From: JBPCRW01 sp050996405
GTDB lineage: Bacteria; Acidobacteriota; Blastocatellia; Pyrinomonadales; Pyrinomonadaceae
Assembly: GCA_050996405.1 (NCBI GenBank)
Contig: JBPCRW010000098.1
Location: 1 to 11,060 of the forward strand
Direction of reading: 5' to 3'
Length of the DNA: 11,060 nt
In this document: piece by piece, positions 1 through 6,488 of the stretch
Numbering within the stretch: the first letter of the stretch is position 1
Layout of the letters: every line of letters starts with the position of its first letter
Made by a program: the position numbers and the translations under genes
The notes under the pieces: model-generated
What the model was told of the DNA's origin: nothing
The model's database searches: none
What the model saw: only the letters and a program-made list of their open reading frames with translations

Positions 1-123
1 AAAATGCTCGAACTCGATCCGGCTTCAAAGGAATTGGTTGAAAACGCGCTCCAAAGAATCAAAACTGAAAAAGCTGAAACTGCCGATGATTCTAAAAAAT
101 CCGGCAAACCTGAAAATGAGTAA
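1..123 (+). CDS. 3' end of an unrecognised protein
   Basis: The frame is open from base 1 to a TAA at 121-123 and gives a 40-residue C-terminal tail, so the start lies outside the window. The first part (ELDPASKELVENALQRIK) is an amphipathic helix. An 'ELDP' entering a helix is reminiscent of the end of a TPR unit, but one partial repeat is too little for a family call. The last ~20 residues are charged and low-complexity (Lys/Glu/Asp/Ser), as in a disordered tail. The stop overlaps the ATG of a short following frame (ATGAGTAA at 116-123), a pattern seen in translationally coupled genes. The codon pattern fits coding sequence; the function is unknown. Confidence 0.6.
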   Translation, partial: KMLELDPASKELVENALQRIKTEKAETADDSKKSGKPENE

Positions 124-187
124 AAAATTTATAACTAATGCTGAGAATTCCGCTTTGTTCATTTACGCCGAAAAACATCAGACTTAG
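116..187 (+). pseudogene. Possible short coupled frame cut by the IS element
   Basis: An ATG at 116-118 overlaps the preceding stop codon and opens a frame of 23 codons. The frame reaches a TAG at 185-187 that lies inside the left inverted repeat of the insertion sequence. If the element (182-1248) is removed exactly, the frame joins in phase to bases 1249 onward and runs another 28 codons, giving about 50 residues rich in Asn and Lys. That could be a small gene disrupted by the insertion, or AT-rich 3' untranslated sequence that happens to be open. No family is recognisable, and I favour neither strongly. Confidence 0.2.
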
Positions 188-207
188 ATTCAAGTAGTAA
201 GTGCAAC
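182..207 (+). repeat. IS30 left terminal inverted repeat (26 bp)
   Basis: It starts ACTTAGATTC and ends AAGTGCAAC. It is a perfect reverse complement of 1223-1248, and identity stops abruptly on both sides. The transposase stop codon (190-192) lies inside it. Confidence 0.93.
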
Positions 208-1154
208 TTTTCGTAATTGCTCCTGTTCTTTGAAATAAACTTCATTTGGTGTTTGATAATTAAGAGTCTTGCGCGGACGATTGTTCAATTTATCCTCCAC
301 CAATTGAATGTCTTTATCTGTTATGGCAGCGAAATCTGTTTGTTTTGGGAAGAATTGACGAATCAAGCCGTTGGTATTTTCATTTAAGCCTCTTTCCCAC
401 GAGTGATACGGATTAGCAAAATAGAATCCGGCTTTGAGTGGTTTTTCGATTTCGGCAAACTCGGCAAATTCCCGCCCGTTATCGCTGCTCAAAGTGTGAA
501 CGGTTAAATCCGCTAACCGCTGACCGATGGCGACTTTGGTCAAATCGGCTCTTTTCCGCTCTAACTTGCTCATTCGCAGTAACTTGGCGCGGCGTTCAAT
601 CATTGTCACAATCGCTCCTTGATGAGCTTTGCCGATGATTGTATCGAGTTCCCAATCTCCGATCCGGCTTTTTTCTGCAACCACCGCAGGACGTTCGTCA
701 ATTCTTTTGATATTTTGCCGGACTCCTGTTTTGGAGTATTGCCCATACCGCCCGCGCTTTTTCTTCCGGCAACGCAATGCCTGATAAAGCGTTCCACCGC
801 GCGATTTGTCCGCCACGATATATTGATAAATTCGTTCGGGCGAAACCTGTTCCTGTCCGTCAAGGCGACCACTGATTTGTTCAGGACTCCAGGCTTGATG
901 GAGTTTTTCTTCGACTTGTTTCCAAGTTTCAGGGCTAATGCGTGGTTTGGCTTTGGCTCTTTTCCGCCTCTCGGCTTGTTCATCAGCAAACTTCGGGCGA
1001 TAACCTTTTCCGGACAGATTGCGCCTCAGTTCCCGACCAATGGTTGATTTATCAAACCCGATCTCGTCGGCGATGGTGCTATTAGACCAACCGCTTTTTT
1101 GAAAGCGTAAATTTGGTATCGTTCATCAAGAGTAAGATGTTGGTATGTTTTCAT
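190..1154 (-). pseudogene. IS30-family transposase with a frameshift in an A6 run
   Basis: This DDE transposase would cut and join the element's ends. Translation from the ATG at 1154 gives an IS30-like start (LTLDERYQIYAFKK) for 20 residues. It then leaves frame at the A6 run (plus-strand T6 at 1095-1100) and stops at 1026-1028 after 42 residues. Reading one base back restores S-G-W-S-N-S-T-I-A-D, and the frame then runs to the stop at 190-192, giving 321 residues in all, the usual family length. In that product the N-terminal HTH spans about residues 5-45. The catalytic triad is D171 (WELDTIIG), D225 (SSDNGREF) and E259 (LNENTNGLIRQ), with the DD(33)E spacing of IS30. The break could be an inactivating one-base deletion or a slippage site; IS30 transposases normally use a single frame, so deletion is the default reading. 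Confidence 0.85.
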
Positions 1155-1222
1155 GACAACTCTTTGATGAAAATTCAGGAGATAAAACTACTTTCGTCTT
1201 ACTCTCCAATTTTTCATCAATG

Positions 1223-1248
1223 GTTGCACTTACTACTTGAATCTAAGT
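1223..1248 (-). repeat. IS30 right terminal inverted repeat (26 bp)
   Basis: It is a perfect inverted copy of 182-207. It lies upstream of the transposase start (1154), so the transposase promoter should be in the 1155-1248 stretch. Confidence 0.93.
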
Positions 1249-1393
1249 TTTATAAACAATAGAATTTATTTAAACAATAAAAATCCCGCCCATACGAATT
1301 TGCAACAATCAACTTTCAAGTTCAAAATATAACTTTTTCAAATTGCCCAAAATAAAATCTACAGTTTTTTATGTCTAAACAGATTAAAAATCT

Positions 1394-2521
1394 ATGAACG
1401 TGATTCTTCCAAATTCAACCATCGGCGTTTTCGGCAGCGGTCAGCTTGGGCGAATGTTCGCCGTCGAAGCGCGCAAAATGGGCTATCGCGTTCATACATT
1501 TTCGCCTGACACGGACACGCCGACCGGTCAAATTGCCGACACGGAAATCACCGCCGAATATGAAGATTTGGACGCGGTGAAAGAGTTTGCGCGGAGCGTC
1601 GATGTCGTGACGTTTGAATTTGAAAACGTGCCGTCTGAAACGGTTGAAACCGCCGCGCGGTTCTCGCCAGTTTATCCGCGAGGCGAGATTCTGCATACGA
1701 CGCAGAATCGTCTGCGCGAAAAAACTTTTCTAGCCGAAAACAATTTTCCGATTACGCCTTTTCATCACGTTAAAACGCTCGAAGATTTGCAAAACGCAAC
1801 CGAAGAAATCGGCTTTCCGGGTGTTTTGAAAACTGCGGGTTTCGGTTATGACGGAAAGGGTCAGACGAAAATCGAAGCTGTCGAAAACATTGTGGCGGCG
1901 TTTGAAAATTTGCACAATCAGGAAGCGGTTTTGGAAAAATTCGTCGAATTTGAAAAGGAAATTTCGGTCGTCTGCGCGAGAGATAAAAGGGGAAATTTCG
2001 CGCATTACGGCGTGATTGAAAACGAACACGCGAATCATATTCTGGACATCTCTTTCGCGCCCGCTTTTGTGTCAAAAAAAGTTTTCGATGAAGCAATTGA
2101 AATCGCGCGAAACGTCGCCGAAACTCTCGATTATGTCGGAACTTTGTGCGTCGAATTTTTCTTGACGCGCGACGAAAAGCTGCTCGTCAACGAACTCGCG
2201 CCGCGCCCGCATAATTCCGGTCATTTAACTTTCGATGCCTGCGTTACGTCGCAGTTTGAGCAGCAATTACGCGCCGTCTGCGGTTTGCCGCTCGGCTCGA
2301 CGGAGTTTTATAAACCTGCGGCGATGGCAAATTTTTTGGGCGATGTGTGGCAAAAAGGAGAGCCGAAATGGGAAAATGCTTTAAAAATTCCAAACATTAA
2401 ACTTCATCTTTACGGCAAACAGGAAGCGCGCGTCGGGCGCAAAATGGGACATCTGACGGCAGTCGCGGAAACGGTTAAAGAAGCAATCGAAAATGTTCGC
2501 CAAGCGCGTGAAAGTTTGTGA
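1394..2521 (+). CDS. purK: N5-carboxyaminoimidazole ribonucleotide synthase
   Basis: PurK is the ATP-grasp enzyme of de novo purine synthesis that turns AIR, bicarbonate and ATP into N5-CAIR in the cytoplasm; PurE then mutates the product to CAIR. The 375-residue length is normal. An N-terminal nucleotide-binding-like fold carries GSGQLGRM (14-21). The ATP-grasp loop is KTAGFGYDGKGQ (146-157). The metal- and substrate-binding segment is VNELAPRPHNSGH (265-277), the family hallmark. The start is the first ATG of the frame and has no recognisable Shine-Dalgarno; a small perfect palindrome (AGATT AAA AATCT, 1381-1393) abuts it. The 145-bp upstream gap is AT-rich and I could not pick a promoter with confidence. 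No purE is in view, although the two are often adjacent. Confidence 0.97.
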   Translation: MNVILPNSTIGVFGSGQLGRMFAVEARKMGYRVHTFSPDTDTPTGQIADTEITAEYEDLDAVKEFARSVDVVTFEFENVPSETVETAARFSPVYPRGEILHTTQNRLREKTFLAENNFPITPFHHVKTLEDLQNATEEIGFPGVLKTAGFGYDGKGQTKIEAVENIVAAFENLHNQEAVLEKFVEFEKEISVVCARDKRGNFAHYGVIENEHANHILDISFAPAFVSKKVFDEAIEIARNVAETLDYVGTLCVEFFLTRDEKLLVNELAPRPHNSGHLTFDACVTSQFEQQLRAVCGLPLGSTEFYKPAAMANFLGDVWQKGEPKWENALKIPNIKLHLYGKQEARVGRKMGHLTAVAETVKEAIENVRQARESL

Positions 2522-2621
2522 AATCACAATTGTTTTGCGGCGAAATGTTAATTGAAATATCCCGTCACCGTTTGCCGTGATTGCCAAAATCCTCGCCATT
2601 GTCTCCATAAAAATAAACAGT

Positions 2622-3314
2622 CTATCGAATCTGCTTATGTCTTTTCGGCATCAGCCGCGCCGGAATGCCGACCCAGTAAAAACCGTTGAGCAGCGACCAT
2701 TTTAAAAAACGCCAGACGAACGAACGGTTTTCAAAACGTCGCGCCGAAGTCGTCACCGGCAGATTAATATGCACGAAACGCCCGCGCCGCCGCAGGCGTT
2801 TGGCAAAATCCAAATCTTCAAACATCGGAAACGGCTTGAAGCCTTTCATTTTTTGATATGTTTCGCGCCGCGCGAAAATCGCCGATTCGCCGTAGATAAA
2901 ACCCGATTTTCGCAAGTTTGAATAAAGCCATGTCAGAAATCGCGCCCAGCGCGTATTTCCCGCAAACACCATTACAAAATTTCCGCCGACCACTTCCCTG
3001 TAACGCATCAAGGCTTTGATTTGCCTGCCGCTGCCCTGCACGGGGCGCGCGTCGGCGTGTATAAACCAGAAAATTTCGTGCGCGGCGTGTTTTGTTCCTT
3101 CGTGAAGTTGTTTGCCGCGATTGGCAACGCCGAAATTGACGAGCCGCAGATTTTTAATTTCTTTGAAATTCTCGACGATTTCCGTTGTTTTATCCGTGCT
3201 TCCGCCGTCAACAATTATCACTTCCGAAATGTTTTGCAGGCGCGCCAACGCTTCGAGCGTTTTTTTAATCGTTAGTTCTTCATTGAAAGTCGGGACAATA
3301 ACGGAAATTTCCAT
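2622..3314 (-). CDS. Family 2 glycosyltransferase, TIGR04283-like
   Basis: This is a GT-A fold glycosyltransferase of 230 residues, about normal for the TIGR04283 group. It begins with the family-2 signature SVIVPTFNEE (4-13). The nucleotide-sugar site follows at VIIVDGGSTDKT (33-44), then the metal-binding region FIHADARP (84-91, in place of DxD), a GGNF turn (110-113), and FEDLDFAKRLRRRG (165-178) with the probable catalytic acidic residues. The C-terminal ~30 residues are aromatic and basic and may sit on the membrane. Some TIGR04283 members are named for arsenosugar biosynthesis, but no arsenic genes are nearby, so donor and acceptor are unknown. It is tail-to-tail with purK (100 bp between them) and has no strong Shine-Dalgarno before ATG 3314. 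Confidence 0.85.
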   Translation of the reverse strand: MEISVIVPTFNEELTIKKTLEALARLQNISEVIIVDGGSTDKTTEIVENFKEIKNLRLVNFGVANRGKQLHEGTKHAAHEIFWFIHADARPVQGSGRQIKALMRYREVVGGNFVMVFAGNTRWARFLTWLYSNLRKSGFIYGESAIFARRETYQKMKGFKPFPMFEDLDFAKRLRRRGRFVHINLPVTTSARRFENRSFVWRFLKWSLLNGFYWVGIPARLMPKRHKQIR

Positions 3315-3375
3315 ACGGCTGAAAAAAGATTAACACAAACTTTTATTTCAAGAAATTTTTACCGGAAATAAAAAG

Positions 3376-3419
3376 AGCTTGACGAAACAGCGAAACTAAT
3401 TTCATCAAGCTAATTTTTT
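3376..3419 (-). terminator. Bidirectional intrinsic terminator after ruvB
   Basis: The hairpin stem is AGCTTGA/TCAAGCT (3376-3382 with 3405-3411), extended by GAAA/TTTC after one C-A mismatch, with a 12-nt loop. On the minus strand the stem is followed by CTTTTTATTT, so it would end transcription from ruvB 25-60 bp past its stop. On the plus strand it is followed by AATTTTTTTA, so it could also block rightward read-through. Confidence 0.8.
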
Positions 3420-3435
3420 ATACAATCGAGATTTA

Positions 3436-4491
3436 TCAACTCGCCAAAGCCTGAATCCGTAAGCCAAGCGGCGGTTTGAAACCGAAATGTTTATATGCGG
3501 CAGCCGTCGCCATTCGTCCGCGCGGCGTGCGATTGAGAAAACCGATTTGAATCAAATACGGCTCAATCACTTCCTCGATTGATTCGCGGTCTTCGCTGAT
3601 TGAAGCCGAAATCGTGCCGACTCCGACGGGTCCGCCGTCAAATTTTTCGATGATTGTCGTCAATAGTTTTCTATCAATTTCGTCGAGTCCGAAACGGTCA
3701 ACTTCCATTTCGTCCAAGCCTTTCTGCGCGATTGCGCCCGTGATTCTGCCGTCGCCTAAAATTTCCGCGTAATCACGCACGCGGCGCAGCAGACGATTGG
3801 CGATTCGCGGAGTTCCGCGCGAACGTTTTGCCAATTCGCTTGCACCCGTCGCTTCAATCTCGACTTTCAAAATCTCCGCCGAACGATGAATAATAAGTTC
3901 CAAATCCTTTTTCGGATAAAAATCCAGATGATTAACGATGCCGAAACGCCCGCGCAAAGGTGCGGAAATCATTCCCGCCCGCGTCGTCGCGCCGACCAAT
4001 GTAAATTTCGGCAAATCCAGTTTCAGCGAACGTGCCGCCGTTCCCTGACCAATGATTATATCAAGCTGATAATCTTCCATCGCCGGATAAAGAACTTCTT
4101 CAATCTGCGGGCGCAGACGATGAATTTCGTCAACGAACAAAACGTCGCCTTCTTCCAAATTTGTCAGAATTCCAGCCAAATCACCCGCTTTTTCAACCGC
4201 CGGAGCGGTCACGGATTTTAAATTCGCGCCGAGTTCTTTGGCAATAATCATCGCCAGACTCGTTTTTCCCAATCCCGGCGGACCGAAAAATAAAGTGTGG
4301 TCTAAAGTTTCGCCGCGCCGCAAAGCAGCTTTCAAAAATATCTTTAAATTATTGACAATTTTCGCCTGTCCGATATATTCGTCCAGACTTTTCGGACGCA
4401 GGCTCGGTTCGCTCTGCACATCTTCCAGAGTTGCTTCGCCGATTTTTAAACCGCTTTGCCGGACAGAACTTTCTACTGCTTCTAATTGCAT
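3436..4491 (-). CDS. ruvB: Holliday junction branch migration helicase RuvB
   Basis: RuvB is the hexameric AAA+ motor that, with RuvA, drives branch migration of Holliday junctions in recombination and repair. The 351-residue length is typical. Seen in order: the RuvB-specific start SLRPKSLDEYIGQ (30-42), Walker A GPPGLGKT (70-77), Walker B LFVDEIHR (118-125), sensor 1 GATT (167-170), the arginine-finger region APLRGRFG (177-184), sensor 2 GTPRIANRLLRR (226-237), and a C-terminal winged helix with RTPRGRMAT (321-329). AGAGG ends 6 nt before the ATG at 4491, which supports this start. A TATAAT lies 26 nt upstream, so the gene has its own promoter. ruvA and ruvC are not adjacent. The promoter shares a palindrome with the next gene upstream. 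Confidence 0.98.
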   Translation of the reverse strand: MQLEAVESSVRQSGLKIGEATLEDVQSEPSLRPKSLDEYIGQAKIVNNLKIFLKAALRRGETLDHTLFFGPPGLGKTSLAMIIAKELGANLKSVTAPAVEKAGDLAGILTNLEEGDVLFVDEIHRLRPQIEEVLYPAMEDYQLDIIIGQGTAARSLKLDLPKFTLVGATTRAGMISAPLRGRFGIVNHLDFYPKKDLELIIHRSAEILKVEIEATGASELAKRSRGTPRIANRLLRRVRDYAEILGDGRITGAIAQKGLDEMEVDRFGLDEIDRKLLTTIIEKFDGGPVGVGTISASISEDRESIEEVIEPYLIQIGFLNRTPRGRMATAAAYKHFGFKPPLGLRIQALAS

Positions 4492-4517
4492 TCAAAACCT
4501 CTTTTTTAGTTTATTAA

Positions 4518-4550
4518 ATTATATCAATCCGCGTTGCATTTGTGAAACAA
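4518..4550 (-). promoter_or_regulatory. ruvB promoter with operator-like motif
   Basis: On the minus strand TTGTTTCACAAATGCAAC (4550-4533) is followed after 9 nt by TATAAT (4523-4518) inside the string TGATATAAT. The 5' UTR to ruvB would be about 20 nt. The 18-nt motif matches 16 of 18 bases of the motif before the neighbouring gene (5161-5178). The -35 is uncertain: TTGTTT is 21 nt from the -10, and TTTCAC is 18 nt from it. Confidence 0.55.
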
Positions 4551-4580
4551 CACGGGCAAAAAAAATATAATCAATCGCAA

Positions 4581-5066
4581 TTAAGCGACCAGTTTTAATT
4601 TCGCCTCACCATAAGTTTTCTGCTCGATTTCCTGCGGTTTAGCTTCGGCAACAAGCGGACGATTGAGCTTTCCAACCAGCCATCGGCGATAGATTTCAGC
4701 TTCTTCGAGTTTCCCCGTCCAGCGCGCTCGGTCGAGCATTGTCAGAGCCATTTCGAGCGCGTGATGCTGTCCGGCGCGGTCTTGTTTTTCTTCAAATCCG
4801 CGATAAATTTCTTCAAGGCTGCGAACGCTCCGACGCGCCGTAAATACGTTGCGAAAGCCGAGTTTCCCGACGAAATATTTTGAATAAACATTCATCGGAT
4901 GCACGGTCGAAGTGTATAGGTCGAAATAGTTGTCAATCAAACCTTCTTTCTGCAAAACCGAACCGACATAACTCGGTTTCGCGCCCGTCAAAGCGACGAT
5001 TGCTTCGATGTCGGTCGTGCCGGAATTATACAGCGAAATTATCATCTCCTTTTTGCTCTGAATCAT
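4581..5066 (-). CDS. Unrecognised protein with HTH-like N-terminus
   Basis: I do not recognise the family. From the ATG at 5066 it is 161 residues. Residues ~5-43 (KKEMIISLYNSGTTDIEAI, then VALTGAKPSYVGSVLQKEG) have the pattern of a resolvase-type helix-turn-helix: a helix, G-T, a second helix, a T-G-x-x-x-x-Y-V recognition helix and a closing glycine. A mostly helical, charged middle (ARRSVRSLEEIYRGFEEKQ, then ALEMALTMLDRARW) and a Lys/Glu-rich tail follow. GAGG lies 8 nt before ATG 5066. A TTG at 5099 would add 11 residues but has no ribosome site. A better ribosome site sits before ATG 5127, in another frame because of a 13-bp duplication (see 5073-5098). It is transcribed toward ruvB with its own promoter. 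A DNA-binding role, perhaps on the shared palindrome, is inference only. Confidence 0.65.
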   Translation of the reverse strand: MIQSKKEMIISLYNSGTTDIEAIVALTGAKPSYVGSVLQKEGLIDNYFDLYTSTVHPMNVYSKYFVGKLGFRNVFTARRSVRSLEEIYRGFEEKQDRAGQHHALEMALTMLDRARWTGKLEEAEIYRRWLVGKLNRPLVAEAKPQEIEQKTYGEAKLKLVA

Positions 5067-5072
5067 TTCCTT

Positions 5073-5098
5073 TTCCTCAATTTCATTCCTCAATTTCA
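5073..5098 (-). repeat. 13-bp perfect tandem duplication that breaks a frame
   Basis: On the minus strand TGAAATTGAGGAA occurs twice with no gap (5098-5086 and 5085-5073). Thirteen is not a multiple of three, so the second copy shifts the frame and supplies the TGA that ends the leader frame at 5083-5085. Confidence 0.9.
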
Positions 5099-5127
5099 AA
5101 AAGATTCTGCACAGTTTCGGTAGTCAT
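5083..5127 (-). CDS. 14-codon leader frame, displaced 5' end of the HTH-like gene
   Basis: AAAGGAG lies 8 nt before the ATG at 5127, the best ribosome binding site in this area, and a TATAAT lies just upstream. The frame reads MTTETVQNLFEIEE and stops at TGA (5083-5085). Deleting one copy of the 13-bp repeat would fuse this peptide in phase to KEMIQSKKEMI of the downstream protein. It is therefore probably the original N-terminus of that gene, now cut off by a duplication. It could alternatively act as a short leader peptide with reinitiation at 5066. Confidence 0.5.
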   Translation of the reverse strand: MTTETVQNLFEIEE

Positions 5128-5148
5128 ATTTTTATCTCCTTTTCCAGT

Positions 5149-5178
5149 ATTATATCAGATGTTTCATTCGTGAAACAA
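5149..5178 (-). promoter_or_regulatory. Promoter and palindromic operator of the HTH-like gene
   Basis: On the minus strand TTGTTT (5178-5173) is followed after 18 nt by TATAAT (5154-5149) within TGATATAAT. Between and overlapping them is the perfect palindrome GTTTCA-CGAA-TGAAAC (5176-5161), well placed for a dimeric repressor. AAAGGAG and ATG 5127 follow at once, so the 5' UTR would be about 15 nt. The same palindrome, slightly decayed, lies before ruvB. Confidence 0.65.
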
Positions 5179-5287
5179 GTTGCCTGAAAACAAAAATTTA
5201 TTGAATAAGTTTGGAAAGTTAATGCATTTGATTTCAATAGCTTAGCCAGCATCGAAAACAAGTTTTACGGGTCTCTGAAGAATACGT

Positions 5288-5293
5288 TATACT
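5288..5293 (+). promoter_or_regulatory. Possible -10 element for the topoisomerase gene
   Basis: TATACT lies 36 nt before the ATG at 5330. No good -35 is seen at 16-18 nt upstream (TTACGG at 5265-5270 is weak). AAAAAGGG at 5310-5317 is the likely ribosome site, with a long 12-nt spacing. Confidence 0.3.
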
Positions 5294-5329
5294 CAAATAA
5301 AACGGGACGAAAAAGGGTTGCTTTATTCA

Positions 5330-6409
5330 ATGAAAACAGAGCGAAAAACGACAAAATTTGATATGGCGATTGCCAGACAAAAAATCGAGCAGGGAAAGCG
5401 CGGAAAATGGTGGCGCAAAACCGGCGGAAAGACTTCGGGTTTTAAGTATTCGGACAAAAATGAAAAGATTATTTCCGACGAGCGAGATTTGGAGAGAATT
5501 AAATCGCTGGCGATTCCGCCCGCCTGGAAATACGTGCGGATTTCGCCTCTCGCAAGCAGCAGTTTGCAGGCGATTGGAATGGATACGACCGGCAGAATTC
5601 AGTATTTATACAACCCAAAATTTGCGGAAAAGCAGCAGCAGAAAAAATTCTCGAAAATCGAAAAATTCGGCGATTATCTTCCGAAGTTGAGAAAATTGAC
5701 GAATGAAAATATCGCGCTCGAAGGTTTTCCGCGCGAAAAAGTTTTAGCCGTCATGATGCGCCTGATAAATTCGCTGTATATTCGCGTCGGCACGGAAAAA
5801 TCGGTCAAGCAGTATAAAACTTACGGCATCACAACTCTGCAAAACCGCCATCTCGAAATCGGTCGCAAGGGACAATTGGTTTTCAGTTTCGTCGGCAAGC
5901 ATCACATCAAACACCGCAAAGTTTTGGTTGACGAAGAACTGGCGGCGATTATGCGTGATTTGAAATCGCTCGGCGGCGCGCGCAAACTTTTTCATTATCT
6001 GGACGAGAACGGCAAACCGCACGACATCAAGCCGCGCGACCTCAACGAATATCTAAAAACGGCAACCGCGCCGGAATTTTCCGCCAAAGATTTTCGCACG
6101 TGGGGCGGAACGCTGCTTGCGGCGGTCGAACTGGCGGAAATCGGCGCGGCGAAAGAAGAAAAACAGTTACAGAAAAATATCTGCAAAGCCGTCAAACGGG
6201 TGGCGGAAAAACTCGGTAATACACCGACCGTCTGCCGCGCTTCGTATATTCATCCGGCGGTTTTAAAATCCTACGAATCCAGGATTACGCTGGACGAATT
6301 CAGCCCGCGTAAATTCCGACGCGCAAAACGGATTGAGAATGATTACGAACTTGAGGAAAAGGCTCTGATGAAACTTTTTCAAAATGATTGTGATTCAAAG
6401 CAGAGTTGA
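5330..6409 (+). CDS. DNA topoisomerase IB (poxvirus-type)
   Basis: This is a type IB topoisomerase that relaxes supercoils through a 3'-phosphotyrosine intermediate; bacterial members resemble the short poxvirus enzymes. It is 359 residues from ATG 5330; a TTG at 5318 would add four residues and overlap the end of the ribosome site. An N-terminal DNA-binding half includes IPPAWKYVRISP (62-73) and a QAIGMDTTGRIQYLYNP segment. The catalytic half holds the family residues: R152 in YIRVGTE, K190 in FVGKHH, R256 in DFRTWGGT and Y306 in CRASYIHP, the nucleophile. All expected active-site residues are present. The stop codon is 8 bp before a long palindromic repeat, and the gene converges on dapF. 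Family membership is clear; the cellular role of bacterial TopIB is less well known. Confidence 0.93.
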   Translation: MKTERKTTKFDMAIARQKIEQGKRGKWWRKTGGKTSGFKYSDKNEKIISDERDLERIKSLAIPPAWKYVRISPLASSSLQAIGMDTTGRIQYLYNPKFAEKQQQKKFSKIEKFGDYLPKLRKLTNENIALEGFPREKVLAVMMRLINSLYIRVGTEKSVKQYKTYGITTLQNRHLEIGRKGQLVFSFVGKHHIKHRKVLVDEELAAIMRDLKSLGGARKLFHYLDENGKPHDIKPRDLNEYLKTATAPEFSAKDFRTWGGTLLAAVELAEIGAAKEEKQLQKNICKAVKRVAEKLGNTPTVCRASYIHPAVLKSYESRITLDEFSPRKFRRAKRIENDYELEEKALMKLFQNDCDSKQS

Positions 6410-6416
6410 AGGATGA

Positions 6417-6488
6417 GGCAGAAGCCCGCGCGTAAGCAAGGGCGGAAATTTCACGTTTCCCGCTCTTGCTTATGCGCGGGCTTCTGCC
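6417..6488. repeat. Long palindromic repeat, copy 1 (72 nt)
   Basis: The arms pair 6417 with 6488 inward: 15 perfect pairs, one G-T, eight pairs, one G-T, four pairs, then a one-base bulge, three pairs and a 7-nt loop. The arms contain CAGAAGCCCGCGCGTAAGC. It fills the gap between the topoisomerase and dapF, and its right arm contains the last five codons and the stop of dapF. No T-run follows, so it is not a standard terminator. It is related to 10382-10452. Confidence 0.85.

Larger units (their letters stand above)
182..1248 (-). mobile_element. IS30-family insertion sequence, complete, 1067 bp
   Basis: The element is bounded by 26-bp perfect terminal inverted repeats (182-207 and 1223-1248) whose inner ends read AAGTGCAAC, a type common in IS30-family elements. 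It contains one transposase with an IS30-type DDE domain, transcribed leftward, and nothing else. The length is typical for the family. Immediate flanks are CAG (179-181) on the left and TTT (1249-1251) on the right, so the expected short target duplication is not visible. The element separates the unrecognised gene at the left edge from purK. Because the transposase is frameshifted, the copy may be unable to move by itself. Confidence 0.93.

Noticed and set aside
619..1047. Open frame of 142 codons on the + strand inside the IS
   Set aside because: It is antisense to the transposase, whose IS30 motifs are unmistakable; it has no ribosome site or recognisable motif.
2565..2580. Small hairpin TCACCG-TTTG-CCGTGA between purK and the glycosyltransferase
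   Set aside because: It has a mismatch, a short stem and no T-run; too weak to call a terminator. The rest of the 100-bp gap shows nothing.
2622..3314. Arsenosugar biosynthesis role for the glycosyltransferase
   Set aside because: Only the family name suggests it; no radical SAM or arsenic gene is nearby.
6417..6488. CRISPR-like or intrinsic terminator reading of the palindromic repeat
   Set aside because: There is a single palindrome without regularly spaced repeats, and no T-run on either side.
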